A program made the position numbers and the translations under genes. 64,000 bases of DNA, from the NCBI RefSeq assembly GCF_019048065.1, contig NZ_CP077291.1:2418001-2482000 (forward strand), given 5' to 3'. The notes under the pieces are model-generated. The model was given only the letters and a program-made list of their open reading frames with translations, was not told where the DNA came from and did not search any database. The first letter of the stretch is position 1. Every line of letters begins with the position of its first letter. Shown in pieces: positions 29,885 to 39,207 of the stretch. Origin of the DNA: Citrobacter farmeri. GTDB lineage: Bacteria; Pseudomonadota; Gammaproteobacteria; Enterobacterales; Enterobacteriaceae.

Positions 29885-29901
29885 CGTTTAGGAAAGATTA
29901 A
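29885..29901. promoter_or_regulatory. Possible PhoP box between ydgC and rstA
   Basis: CGTTTA-GGAAA-GATTAA resembles the PhoP direct repeat (T/G)GTTTA-N5-(T/G)GTTTA. PhoP control of rstA is known in E. coli and Salmonella. No good -10 element follows at the usual 10-12 nt on the plus strand, so the assignment is weak. Confidence 0.35.
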
Positions 29902-29957
29902 TGGAAGCCAGCGGCCCGGCGGTGTATGTTGACGTTTTCTGATCGGCAATCAAGATG

Positions 29958-30704
29958 ATGAACACGATTGTATTTGTTGAAGACGATCCTGAAGTCGGTG
30001 CGCTCATTGCGGCCTATCTGGCAAAACACGATTTTGAGGTGGTTGTCGAGCCACGTGGCGATCTGGCAGAAGCACGGATAGTAGAGGTTCAACCGGATCT
30101 GGTACTGCTGGATATCATGCTCCCAGGCAAAGACGGTATGACCCTCTGTCGTGACCTGCAGGGGCAATGGCAAGGGCCAATCGTCCTGCTCACCTCGCTG
30201 GACAGCGACATGAACCACATCCTGGCGCTGGAAATGGGGGCCTGCGATTACATTCTGAAGACCACGCCGCCAGCGGTACTGTTGGCACGTCTGCGTCTGC
30301 ATTTGCGCCAGAGCGATCAGTCTGGCCATAGTAAAGGGTTTCAGCCTGCCACCATCACGCCGCATAAAACGCTGCGCTTTGGTTCTCTGACCATCGACCC
30401 CATCAACCGTGTCGTATTGCTTAGCGGTGAGCAGATCATTCTGTCCACTGCCGATTTCGAACTGTTATGGGAGCTCGCCACCCACGCCGGACAAATTATG
30501 GACCGCGATGCGCTGCTGAAAAATCTACGTGGCGTAAGCTATGACGGTATGGATCGCAGCGTGGACGTCGCCATCTCACGTCTGCGCAAGAAACTGCTTG
30601 ATAACGCGGCAGAACCCTATCGAATTAAAACGGTGCGTAACAAAGGCTATCTGTTTGCCCCGCACGCCTGGGATGATGTGCCATCACTACATTCGGGGAT
30701 GTAA
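29958..30704 (+). CDS. rstA: RstA, OmpR-family response regulator
   Basis: A 248-aa response regulator. The receiver domain (residues 1 to about 118) has the acidic pair EDD at 8-10 and the phosphoacceptor Asp in LVLLDIMLP near residue 52. The winged-helix DNA-binding domain covers about 140-238 and ends at the YRIKTVRNKGYLF wing. It pairs with RstB; RstA activates asr and affects iron and acid responses. The second of two adjacent ATGs (29958) matches the E. coli N-terminus; 29955 would add one Met. The C-terminus is about nine residues longer than in E. coli and runs right up to rstB with no gap. Confidence 0.94.
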   Translation: MNTIVFVEDDPEVGALIAAYLAKHDFEVVVEPRGDLAEARIVEVQPDLVLLDIMLPGKDGMTLCRDLQGQWQGPIVLLTSLDSDMNHILALEMGACDYILKTTPPAVLLARLRLHLRQSDQSGHSKGFQPATITPHKTLRFGSLTIDPINRVVLLSGEQIILSTADFELLWELATHAGQIMDRDALLKNLRGVSYDGMDRSVDVAISRLRKKLLDNAAEPYRIKTVRNKGYLFAPHAWDDVPSLHSGM

Positions 30705-32006
30705 ATGAAGAAACTGTTTGTACAGTTTTATCTCCTGCTGTTTGTCTGCTTTCTGGTGATGACTCTGCTGGTCGGGCTGGTTTATAAATTCACCGCAGAG
30801 CGCGCTGGCAGGCAGTCGCTCGATGATTTGATGAAAAGTTCGCTCTATCTGATGCGCAGCGAATTGCGCGAGATACCCCCTCGCGACTGGGGTAAAACGC
30901 TCAAAGAGATGGACCTCAATCTCTCTTTTGACCTGCGCGTTGAGCCACTGACGAAATTCACGCTGGATGCTCCGAGTATGCAGCGTCTGCGTGAAGGCGA
31001 TATTATTGCGCTCGACGATGAGTACACCTTCATTCAGCGCATTCCACGCAGTCATTATGTGCTGGCCGTTGGCCCCATTCCCTATCTCTATTTTCTCCAT
31101 CAGATGCGTCTTCTGGATATCGCGTTGATAGCATTTATCGCTATTTCACTGGCCTTTCCGGTGTTTATCTGGATGCGTCCCCACTGGCAGGAAATGCTGC
31201 GACTGGAAGCTGCCGCTCAGCGGTTCGGCAAAGGTCATCTCAGCGAACGACTGAATTTTGACAGCGGTTCCAGCTTTGAGCGTCTGGGCATTGCCTTTAA
31301 CCAGATGGCGGACAATATCAATGCGCTGATCGCCAGTAAAAAACAGCTGATCGACGGGATTGCCCATGAACTGCGCACCCCACTGGTTCGCCTGCGTTAC
31401 CGACTGGAGATGAGTGAAAACCTGACGGAGCAAGAATCTCTGGCGCTTAATCGCGATATTGGACAGCTCGAAGCCTTGATTCAGGAACTATTAACCTATG
31501 CCCGCCTCGACAGGCCGCAAAATGAGCTGCATCTGAGCGAACCGGATCTCCCGGTCTGGCTCTCGGCGCACATTGACGATGTGCAGAGCGTGAATCCTGA
31601 GCGAACGCTTCAGGTTTCGCACCTCGTCAACGGCGATTACGGTGCGCTGGATATGCGACTCATGGAACGCGTGCTGGATAATCTCCTGAACAACGCCCTG
31701 CGTTATTGCCAGTCCACCGTGCAGATAAGCCTGCAACTCAACGATCGCTTCGCCACGCTGGTCGTCGAAGATGACGGACCAGGCATTGCCCCGGAGGACT
31801 GGGAGAGCGTTTTCGAGCCTTTTGTCCGCCTGGATCCGAGTCGGGACCGCGCCACCGGCGGGTGCGGTCTCGGTCTGGCGATCGTGTATTCCATCGCTCA
31901 GGCGATGGGTGGCACGGTTAGCTGCGGGGAAAGCGAGCTTGGCGGTGCCCGCTTCAGCTTTTGTTGGCCGATCCAGCACGCACTCCCCGAATTAACCGCT
32001 GGCTAA
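30705..32006 (+). CDS. rstB: RstB, sensor histidine kinase
   Basis: A 433-aa inner-membrane histidine kinase, the same length as E. coli RstB. It has a TM helix at residues 4-27, a periplasmic domain to about 133, a second TM at about 135-155, then HAMP, the phosphoacceptor box IAHELRTPL near residue 220, and an ATPase domain with NNALRY (N box), DDGPGI (G1) and GGCGLGLAI (G2). It phosphorylates RstA. It follows rstA without a gap. The stimulus is not defined by the sequence; PhoP-regulated expression is known for relatives. Confidence 0.95.
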   Translation: MKKLFVQFYLLLFVCFLVMTLLVGLVYKFTAERAGRQSLDDLMKSSLYLMRSELREIPPRDWGKTLKEMDLNLSFDLRVEPLTKFTLDAPSMQRLREGDIIALDDEYTFIQRIPRSHYVLAVGPIPYLYFLHQMRLLDIALIAFIAISLAFPVFIWMRPHWQEMLRLEAAAQRFGKGHLSERLNFDSGSSFERLGIAFNQMADNINALIASKKQLIDGIAHELRTPLVRLRYRLEMSENLTEQESLALNRDIGQLEALIQELLTYARLDRPQNELHLSEPDLPVWLSAHIDDVQSVNPERTLQVSHLVNGDYGALDMRLMERVLDNLLNNALRYCQSTVQISLQLNDRFATLVVEDDGPGIAPEDWESVFEPFVRLDPSRDRATGGCGLGLAIVYSIAQAMGGTVSCGESELGGARFSFCWPIQHALPELTAG

Positions 32007-32047
32007 CGCCATCCGCGCCGTTGCCGCAGGCGAAATAATGTGCTATG

Positions 32048-32071
32048 AATTGAGTATGTTGTAACTAATGA
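32048..32071 (+). other. Replication terminator site (TerB-like)
   Basis: AGTATGTTGTAACTAA at 32053-32068 matches the Ter core consensus AGNATGTTGTAACTAA exactly, with E. coli TerB-like flanks. It ends 11 nt before the tus ATG, just as TerB does in E. coli, so Tus bound here also blocks its own promoter. By the E. coli orientation, the non-permissive side faces left: forks moving in the plus direction are arrested. Confidence 0.95.
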
Positions 32072-32079
32072 GATGCACA

Positions 32080-33009
32080 ATGGCCCGTTACGATCTCGTC
32101 GACAGACTGAATACCACGTTTCGCCAGATGGAACAGACTCTGGCTGAACTGACGCAAACGCTCGGAGAACATCATCTGATGATTGCCCGTGTCTTTTCGC
32201 TACCGGAAGTGACCAAAGAGGCCGAGCATTCCCCGCTGGATACAATTGCGGTGAAGCAACATCTGGGCAAAGAGGCCGAAGCGCTGGCACTGGCGCATTA
32301 TCGTCACCTGTTTATTCAGCAGCAGTCCGAAACACGCAGCAGCAAAGCGGCGGTACGTCTGCCCGGCGTGCTGTGTTATCAGGTTGACAATGCCAGCCAG
32401 GCCGTGCTGGAAAATCAGGTGCAACATATCAATCAGCTAAAAACCACCTTTGAGCATATTGTCACTGTGGAATCGGGTTTGCCGTCTGCTGCGCGCTTTG
32501 AATGGGTCCATCGCCATCTGCCGGGACTGATTACGCTTAATGCGTATCGGACGCTGACGGTAATAAACGATCCGGCGACACTGCGCTTTGGCTGGGCGAA
32601 CAAACATATCATCAAGAATCTGAAACGCGACGAGGTTCTGGCGCAACTGGAGAAGAGTCTGAATACCCCGCGCAGCGTGCATCCCTGGACGCGCGAGGAG
32701 TGGCAGGCAAAGCTGGAGCGCGAGTATCAGGACATCGCCGCCCTGCCGCAGCAGGCAAAACTGAAGATTAAGCGTCCGGTGAAGGTTCAGCCCATCGCCA
32801 GAGTCTGGTACAAGGGCGAGCAAAAGCAGGTACAGCATGCCTGCCCGACCCCCCTTATCGCATTGATCAATACGGAAAACGGCGCAGGCATGCCGGATAT
32901 TGGCGAGCTACTGAATTACGACGCCGAAAACATACAGCATCGATTTAAACCCCAGGCACAGCCGCTGCGACTGATGATTCCGCGACTGCACCTGTATGTG
33001 GCTGATTAA
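32080..33009 (+). CDS. tus: Tus, replication terminus-binding protein
   Basis: A 309-aa monomeric protein, equal in length to E. coli Tus and highly similar, especially in [31 protein letters not shown] and the C-terminal PRLHLYVAD. It binds Ter sites and stops the replicative helicase in one direction. [11 protein letters not shown] contains residues forming the locking pocket for the flipped cytosine (His in WANKH region). The ATG at 32080 is used by homology; a start 12 nt upstream would overlap the Ter core. The stop overlaps that of fumC by 4 nt. Confidence 0.97.
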   Translation: MARYDLVDRLNTTFRQMEQTLAELTQTLGEHHLMIARVFSLPEVTKEAEHSPLDTIAVKQHLGKEAEALALAHYRHLFIQQQSETRSSKAAVRLPGVLCYQVDNASQAVLENQVQHINQLKTTFEHIVTVESGLPSAARFEWVHRHLPGLITLNAYRTLTVINDPATLRFGWANKHIIKNLKRDEVLAQLEKSLNTPRSVHPWTREEWQAKLEREYQDIAALPQQAKLKIKRPVKVQPIARVWYKGEQKQVQHACPTPLIALINTENGAGMPDIGELLNYDAENIQHRFKPQAQPLRLMIPRLHLYVAD

Positions 33010-34409
33010 CGTCCCGGTTTCATGCTGCCGACCATCTGCTCTGGCCGCACCCAGCTGTCGAACTCCGCTTCGGTGAGATAGCCCAGCGCCAGAGCCGCGT
33101 CTTTCAGCGTCAGCCCCTCTTTATGCGCTTTCTTGGCGATTTCTGCCGCTTTGTCGTAGCCGATATGGGTATTCAGCGCGGTGACCAGCATCAGCGATTC
33201 ATTGAGCAACTGATTGATCCGTTCGCGATTTGGCTCGATACCGACGGCGCAATGCGCATTGAAGCTCTCCATACCATCCGCCAGCAGACGCACCGACTGC
33301 AGGAAGTTGTGGATCACCATCGGACGGTAGACGTTCAGTTCAAAATTGCCTGACGCCCCGCCCAGGTTGATCGCCACATCGTTCCCCATCACCTGGCAGC
33401 ACAGCATCGTCAGCGCTTCGCACTGGGTCGGGTTGACCTTGCCTGGCATGATTGAACTTCCCGGTTCATTTTCCGGAATCGCAATTTCGCCAATGCCGCA
33501 GCGCGGCCCTGATGCCAGCCAGCGCACGTCGTTGGCAATTTTCATAAGCGACGCCGCCAGTCCCTTCAGCGCGCCGTGGGCATGGACCAGCGCATCGCAG
33601 GTTGCCAAGGCTTCAAATTTGTTTGGCGCAGTGACAAAGGGGGCATGGGTGATTGCCGCCAGTTCGTCAGCAACGCGACGGGCATACTCCGGATGCGTAT
33701 TCAGCCCGGTGCCGACGGCCGTACCGCCCAGCGCCAGTTCCGCCACGTGCGGAAGACTGTTTTCGATGTGTCGCAGATTATGTTCTAACATCGCCACCCA
33801 GCCAGATATCTCCTGCCCCAGCGTCAGCGGCGTGGCGTCCTGGAGATGGGTACGGCCAATTTTAACGATATCGGCGAAGGCGTGTGATTTTTCATTCAGC
33901 GTCTTCGTTAACACCTGCAACTGCGGAATAAGATGACTCCGCAGCGTCAACAGCGCTGCGACATGCATCGCCGTCGGAAAGACATCGTTCGAACTCTGGC
34001 TCTTGTTGACATCATCATTAGGATGGACTTTGCGGTCCATGCCGCGAACGCCGCCAAGCAGTTCACTGGCCCGGTTTGCCAGCACTTCGTTCATGTTCAT
34101 ATTGCTTTGCGTACCTGACCCGGTCTGCCAGATAGCCAGAGGAAATTCCCCCGCGTGTTTATCTGCCAGCACCTCATCGGCAGCCTGCATAATCGCGGCG
34201 GCTTTTTCGGCGGTCAGCAGCCCTAAATCGTCGTTAACCTTTGCCGCTGCGCGCTTGGTGAGCGCCAGCGCGTGGATCAGCGAGACGGGCATTTTCTCGG
34301 TGGAGATCCGAAAATGCTCAAGCGAACGCTGGGTTTGCGCTCCCCACAGTTTATCTGCCGGGACATCAATTGCGCCCATCGAATCTTTCTCGCTGCGTAC
34401 CGTTACCAT
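33006..34409 (-). CDS. fumC: FumC, class II fumarase
   Basis: A 467-aa oxygen-stable fumarate hydratase interconverting fumarate and L-malate in the TCA cycle. The signature [11 protein letters not shown] lies near residue 317, and the active-site strands [14 protein letters not shown] and TVGRT-like [10 protein letters not shown] are present. The start at 34409 reproduces the E. coli length; the upstream in-frame ATG adds 17 unconserved residues. It is downstream of fumA in the same direction, but a strong terminator separates them, so its own promoter (oxidative and iron stress in E. coli) is expected. Confidence 0.96.
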   Translation of the reverse strand: MVTVRSEKDSMGAIDVPADKLWGAQTQRSLEHFRISTEKMPVSLIHALALTKRAAAKVNDDLGLLTAEKAAAIMQAADEVLADKHAGEFPLAIWQTGSGTQSNMNMNEVLANRASELLGGVRGMDRKVHPNDDVNKSQSSNDVFPTAMHVAALLTLRSHLIPQLQVLTKTLNEKSHAFADIVKIGRTHLQDATPLTLGQEISGWVAMLEHNLRHIENSLPHVAELALGGTAVGTGLNTHPEYARRVADELAAITHAPFVTAPNKFEALATCDALVHAHGALKGLAASLMKIANDVRWLASGPRCGIGEIAIPENEPGSSIMPGKVNPTQCEALTMLCCQVMGNDVAINLGGASGNFELNVYRPMVIHNFLQSVRLLADGMESFNAHCAVGIEPNRERINQLLNESLMLVTALNTHIGYDKAAEIAKKAHKEGLTLKDAALALGYLTEAEFDSWVRPEQMVGSMKPGR

Positions 34410-34520
34410 GACCTGCTCCTTAGAGAATGAATTGATTAGGTTATGTTCGACATTGCCCACTTGCTTGCGGTCTTATGAGTATCAACGATGACAGCACCAC
34501 CGTTTGGTGGTTTGTGCGAT

Positions 34521-34546
34521 AAAAAAAAACCGCCCCGAAGGGCGGC
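34521..34546 (-). terminator. Terminator of fumA
   Basis: Read on the minus strand: GCCGCCC, UUCG tetraloop, GGGCGGT, then a run of nine T residues. One of the strongest terminators in the window, lying between fumA and fumC. Confidence 0.92.
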
Positions 34547-34551
34547 TGACG

Positions 34552-36198
34552 TTACTTAACGCAGCGTGCGCACTGCGACGTCTGAATCTGCTGGAAAAAA
34601 TCGTTTCCTTTATCGTCAACGAGAATAAAGGCCGGGAAATCTTCAACTTCGATTTTCCAGATAGCTTCCATTCCCAGTTCCGGATATTCCACGCACTCCA
34701 GGCTCTTGATGCTGCCCTGCGCCAGGACGGCTGCCGGACCGCCAATACTGCCGAGGTAGAATCCGCCGTGTTTTTTACAGGCGTCGGTCACCTGCTGACT
34801 GCGGTTACCTTTCGCCAGCATGATCATACTCCCGCCCTGTGACTGAAGCTGATCGACATACGAGTCCATGCGCCCGGCAGTAGTCGGACCGAGTGAGCCG
34901 GAGGCATAACCTTCCGGCGTCTTCGCCGGGCCGGCGTAGTAAATCGGGTGATCTTTCACATACTGCGGCAGCCCTTCGCCATTATCCATCCGCTCTTTTA
35001 ATTTAGCGTGCGCGATATCACGACCGACGATGATGGTGCCGTTCAGAGAAAGGCGAGTCGAAACCGGGTATTGCGACAGTTGTTCAAGGATCGCTTTCAT
35101 TGGGCGGTTCAGGTCCACGCGCACTGCTTCTCCCTCGCCCGCTTTACGCAGCTCTTCAGGAATGTATTTCCCCGGGTTATGCTCCAGCTTCTCAATCCAG
35201 ATGCCTTTGCGGTTGATCTTCGCTTTGATGTTGCGATCCGCCGAACAGGAGACGCCCATCCCGACCGGGCAGGACGCGCCGTGGCGCGGCAGGCGGATCA
35301 CGCGGATGTCGTGGGCAAAGTATTTGCCGCCAAACTGCGCGCCTAAACCGAGGTTTTGCGCTTCCGTCAGCAGTTCTTTTTCCAGCTCGATGTCGCGGAA
35401 GGCCTGACCATGCTCATTCCCTTCGGTTGGCAGTTCGTCATAGTATTTTGCCGACGCCAGCTTCACGGTCTTCAGGTTCGCTTCCGCTGACGTCCCGCCG
35501 ATCACAAAGGCGATGTGGTATGGCGGACAGGCGGCGGTTCCCAGCGTTCGCATCTTCTCAACCAGGTAGTTTTTCAGCTTGCCCGGCGTGAGCAGCGCTT
35601 TGGTTTCCTGGTACAGGTAAGTTTTGTTGGCGGAACCGCCGCCCTTCGCGATGCAAAGGAATTTGTACTCATCCCCGTCGACGCTGTAGAGGTCAATCTG
35701 CGCAGGCAGGTTGGTGCCGGTGTTCACCTCTTTATACATATCCAGCGCGGCGTTTTGCGAGTAGCGCAGGTTATCTTCAATGTAGGTGTTGTACACCCCA
35801 CGCGCCAGCGCCGCCTCATCGCCCCCACCGGTCCAGACGCGCTGGCCTTTTTTGCCGACAATAATCGCCGTACCGGTATCCTGACAGGTTGGCAGAATGC
35901 CCTTCGCTGCGATATCAGAGTTGCGCAAGAACTGTAGCGCCACATATTTATCGTTTTCGCTGGCGTCCGGATCGCGCAGAATATCAGCAACCTGTTGCTG
36001 GTGCGCAGGGCGCAGCATAAATGAAGCGTCATGGAAGGCCTGGCGCGCGAGCAGCGTGAGGGCTTCCGGGTCGACTTTGAGGATCTCTTGTCCTTCAAAT
36101 TCGGCGACGGAAACATATTCGCTGGTCAGCAGGGTGTATTCGGTATCATCCTTTTTAAGGGGAAAAGGATCCTGATAATGAAAGGGTTTGTTTGACAT
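34552..36198 (-). CDS. fumA: FumA, class I [4Fe-4S] fumarase
   Basis: A 548-aa iron-sulfur fumarase, nearly identical to E. coli FumA. The three cluster cysteines of the family are present: LPTCQDTGT near residue 105, [17 protein letters not shown] around 318, and the conserved [13 protein letters not shown] catalytic segment near 447. It catalyses fumarate hydration in the TCA cycle under iron-replete, low-oxidant conditions, while FumC takes over under stress. Its terminator is just behind it; the 217-nt divergent region toward manA holds the promoters of both. Confidence 0.96.
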   Translation of the reverse strand: MSNKPFHYQDPFPLKKDDTEYTLLTSEYVSVAEFEGQEILKVDPEALTLLARQAFHDASFMLRPAHQQQVADILRDPDASENDKYVALQFLRNSDIAAKGILPTCQDTGTAIIVGKKGQRVWTGGGDEAALARGVYNTYIEDNLRYSQNAALDMYKEVNTGTNLPAQIDLYSVDGDEYKFLCIAKGGGSANKTYLYQETKALLTPGKLKNYLVEKMRTLGTAACPPYHIAFVIGGTSAEANLKTVKLASAKYYDELPTEGNEHGQAFRDIELEKELLTEAQNLGLGAQFGGKYFAHDIRVIRLPRHGASCPVGMGVSCSADRNIKAKINRKGIWIEKLEHNPGKYIPEELRKAGEGEAVRVDLNRPMKAILEQLSQYPVSTRLSLNGTIIVGRDIAHAKLKERMDNGEGLPQYVKDHPIYYAGPAKTPEGYASGSLGPTTAGRMDSYVDQLQSQGGSMIMLAKGNRSQQVTDACKKHGGFYLGSIGGPAAVLAQGSIKSLECVEYPELGMEAIWKIEVEDFPAFILVDDKGNDFFQQIQTSQCARCVK

Positions 36199-36415
36199 TG
36201 TTCTCTCACTTACTGCTCGGTCTGATTTTCTTAGGCTTCAGGGCAGATGTTCCATTGCCCTCGTTAAAAGCGAGTTACACTATCCTACACAATTTTTTAA
36301 CAAAAACTGAGACAAGTACGACTTTTTGCGCCCGCAGGTTACTTCCTACAGGTTTCTTGCTTTAATAGTCGAATTAAGTTCCCACTGATTTCCAACTTGC
36401 AACAGGGCATTGAAC

Positions 36416-37591
36416 ATGCAAAAACTCATCAACTCCGTACAGAACTACGCCTGGGGAAGCAAAACGGCGCTGACGGAACTCTATGGTGTGGCGAATCCGC
36501 AGCAGTTGCCAATGGCAGAACTGTGGATGGGCGCGCATCCGAAGAGCAGTTCGAAGGTTGAAGATGCCAGCGGGCAGATCGTCTCGCTGCGTGACGTGAT
36601 CGACAGCCAACCATCCGCCTTGCTCGGCGATGCCGTGGCGAAACGCTTCGGGGAACTGCCGTTCCTGTTTAAAGTGCTTTGCGCCGCGCAACCCCTGTCC
36701 ATTCAGGTACACCCGAACAAGCGTAATTCTGAAATCGGCTTTGCTAAAGAAAACGCCGCTGGTATCCCGATGGATGCCGCAGAGCGCAACTACAAAGATC
36801 CAAACCATAAGCCGGAACTGGTTTTCGCCCTGACGCCATTCCTTGCCATGAACGCGTTCCGCGAGTTCTCTGAGATCGTTTCGCTGCTGCAACCGGTGGC
36901 TGGCGCGCATACCGCTATCGCCCACTTCCTGGAACAACCCAACGCAGAGCGTCTGAGCCAGTTGTTTGCCGGTCTGCTGAGCATGCAGGGCGAAGAGAAA
37001 TCCCGCGCGCTGGCAATTCTGAAAGCGGCGCTGGAAACCCAGCAAGGCGAACCGTGGCAGACTATTCGCCTTATCGCAGCGTTTTATCCGGACGACAGCG
37101 GTCTCTTCTCACCGCTGTTGCTGAACGTGGTGAAACTGAATCCTGGCGAAGCGATGTTCCTGTTCGCCGAAACGCCGCATGCCTATCTGCAGGGCGTGGC
37201 GCTGGAAGTGATGGCGAATTCCGATAACGTACTGCGTGCGGGTCTGACGCCAAAATACATCGACATCCCGGAACTGGTTGCCAATGTTAAGTTCGACGCA
37301 AAACCGGCGAATCAGTTGCTGACCACTCCGGTGAAAAACGGCGCGGAACTCGATTTCCCTATCCCAGTGGATGATTTCGCATTCTCCCTGCACTCTCTGT
37401 CAGCCCAGGAGACCACAATTGACCAGCAAAGCGCTGCGATCCTGTTCTGCGTTGAAGGCGAAGCGGTGTTAAGCAAAGGCGAACAGCGGCTGGTGCTTAA
37501 ACCGGGAGAATCGGCATTTATCAGCGCCGAAGAGTCGCCGGTGCGCGTGAGCGGCGTGGGCCGTGTGGCCCGGGTTTACAACAAACTCTAG
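36416..37591 (+). CDS. manA: ManA, mannose-6-phosphate isomerase
   Basis: A 391-aa type I phosphomannose isomerase, the same length as E. coli ManA. Zinc ligands sit in QVHPNK (near residue 99) and HKPELV (near 136), with the late histidine in ETPHAYLQG (near 255). It converts mannose-6-P to fructose-6-P for use of mannose and, in reverse, for sugar nucleotide synthesis. The ATG at 36416 is used; an upstream in-frame TTG adds two residues. It is monocistronic and ends in a terminator. Confidence 0.96.
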   Translation: MQKLINSVQNYAWGSKTALTELYGVANPQQLPMAELWMGAHPKSSSKVEDASGQIVSLRDVIDSQPSALLGDAVAKRFGELPFLFKVLCAAQPLSIQVHPNKRNSEIGFAKENAAGIPMDAAERNYKDPNHKPELVFALTPFLAMNAFREFSEIVSLLQPVAGAHTAIAHFLEQPNAERLSQLFAGLLSMQGEEKSRALAILKAALETQQGEPWQTIRLIAAFYPDDSGLFSPLLLNVVKLNPGEAMFLFAETPHAYLQGVALEVMANSDNVLRAGLTPKYIDIPELVANVKFDAKPANQLLTTPVKNGAELDFPIPVDDFAFSLHSLSAQETTIDQQSAAILFCVEGEAVLSKGEQRLVLKPGESAFISAEESPVRVSGVGRVARVYNKL

Positions 37592-37648
37592 CAACTTACT
37601 GAATTTTGTAGTAACTCTTGCTAAGCTTGTTTAGGGCTTTTGACTTTG

Positions 37649-37677
37649 CCAGGCGGTCTCTACCGCCTGGTTTCATT
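37649..37677 (+). terminator. Terminator after manA
   Basis: CCAGGCGGT and ACCGCCTGG form a 9-bp stem around CTCT, followed by TTTCATTT. Confidence 0.8.
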
Positions 37678-37691
37678 TATGGACAAACAAT

Positions 37692-39170
37692 ATGAAAAAA
37701 TCGCTGGTAGCTGCAGGTGTGATCGTCGCACTCGGCGTCGTCTGGACAGGCGGTGCGTGGTACACAGGTAAAAAGCTGGAAACCCATCTTGCTGAGATGG
37801 TTAGCCAGGCCAATGCGCAGATAAAACTCACCGCGCCGGAAGCAAACGTAGAACTCGCTTATCAGAACTATCAGCGTGGCGTATTCAGTAGCCAGTTACA
37901 GTTGGTGCTTAAGCCAGTGGCGGGAAAAGAGAATCCGTGGCTGAAAGCGGGCCAGAGCGTGGTGCTTGATGAATCCGTCGATCACGGCCCCTTCCCGTTC
38001 GCCCAACTGAAAACCTTTAATCTCCTGCCGTCGATGGCCTCGGTGAAAACCACCCTGGTGAACAACGACGTCAGCAAACCGCTCTTTGAGATGGCGAAAG
38101 GTGAAACGCCTTTCGAGATCAATTCTCGAATTAGCTATAGCGGCGATACCCGTTCCGCCCTGTCGCTGAAACCGCTGAACTATGAGAAAGAGGCTGAGAA
38201 AGTCGCGTTCAGCGGCGGCGAATTTATCTTCAATGCTGATAAAGAAGGAAAAGTGGTTTCCCTTTCCGGTGAGGCGAAGAGCGGTCTGGTCGATGCGGTG
38301 AATGAATACGATCAAAAGGTCCAGCTCTCCTTTAACGACCTGAAAACGGAAGGTTCCAGCACGCTGGCCAGTTTCGGTGAGCGCGTCGGTAACCAGAAAG
38401 TGACGATTGGGAAAATGGCGCTCGCCGTTGAAGGTAAAGAGATGGCGCTGTTGGAAGGCATGGAGATCAGCGGTAAAACCGATCTCGTGGACGACGGTAA
38501 AACCATCAACAGCCAACTGGATTACGTCCTGAACAGCCTGAAAGTACAGAATCAGGATCTGGGTAGCGGCAAGCTGACGCTGAAAGTGGGCCAGATCGAT
38601 GGCGCAGCCTGGCATCAGTTCAGCCAACAGTATAACGCCCAGACTCAGGCGCTGTTATCTCAACCGGGCGTGGCGGATAACCCGGAACTGTATCAGCAGA
38701 AAGTGACCGAAGCCTTCTTCGGCGCCCTGCCGCTGTTGATGAAAGGCGAACCGGTGATCACCATTGCACCGTTGAGCTGGAAAAACGCCAAAGGCGAAAC
38801 CGCGCTTAATTTATCCCTGTTCCTGAAGAATCCCGCCACCGCGCAGGGCGAGCCACAGACGCTGGCTGACGAAGTCGATCGCGCTGTGAAATCGCTCGAC
38901 GGTAAGCTGTCGATTCCGGTGGACATGGCCGTTGAGTTCATGACCCAGGTTGCCAGACTGGAAGGTTATCAACAGGATGAAGCCGCTAAGCTGGCTAACC
39001 AGCAGGTGAAAGGGCTGGCCGCAATGGGGCAGATGTTCCGCATTACCACTCTGGAAGACAACACCATTGGCACCAGCCTGCAGTACGCCAACGGTCAGGT
39101 GACCTTAAACGGTAAGAAGATGCCGCTGGAAGAGTTTGTCGGAATGTTCGGTATGGTATTGCCGCAGTAA
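37692..39170 (+). CDS. ydgA: YdgA, DUF945 inner-membrane-anchored protein
   Basis: A 492-aa DUF945 protein with one N-terminal hydrophobic helix (residues 4-22, VAAGVIVALGVVWTGGAWY), then the GKKLE motif common to the family and a long soluble part that should be periplasmic. The YdgA/YihF family is still without a clear activity. It is about ten residues shorter than E. coli YdgA. In E. coli the uid cluster follows on the other strand; here malI follows directly. Confidence 0.92.
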   Translation: MKKSLVAAGVIVALGVVWTGGAWYTGKKLETHLAEMVSQANAQIKLTAPEANVELAYQNYQRGVFSSQLQLVLKPVAGKENPWLKAGQSVVLDESVDHGPFPFAQLKTFNLLPSMASVKTTLVNNDVSKPLFEMAKGETPFEINSRISYSGDTRSALSLKPLNYEKEAEKVAFSGGEFIFNADKEGKVVSLSGEAKSGLVDAVNEYDQKVQLSFNDLKTEGSSTLASFGERVGNQKVTIGKMALAVEGKEMALLEGMEISGKTDLVDDGKTINSQLDYVLNSLKVQNQDLGSGKLTLKVGQIDGAAWHQFSQQYNAQTQALLSQPGVADNPELYQQKVTEAFFGALPLLMKGEPVITIAPLSWKNAKGETALNLSLFLKNPATAQGEPQTLADEVDRAVKSLDGKLSIPVDMAVEFMTQVARLEGYQQDEAAKLANQQVKGLAAMGQMFRITTLEDNTIGTSLQYANGQVTLNGKKMPLEEFVGMFGMVLPQ

Positions 39171-39179
39171 TCATCGCGA

Positions 39180-39207
39180 AAGCCCCTCCTCGAGGGGCTT
39201 ATTTTTG
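39180..39207. terminator. Terminator after ydgA, overlapping the malI stop
   Basis: AAGCCCCT and AGGGGCTT form an 8-bp stem with loop CCTCG, followed by ATTTTTG. The TAA of malI (39201-39199) lies in the right arm, so ydgA and malI converge with only 28 nt between stop codons. Confidence 0.8.

Noticed and set aside
29885..29901. A confident PhoP promoter for rstA
   Set aside because: The box resembles the consensus but no -10 element lies at the right distance, so it was kept only as a weak feature.
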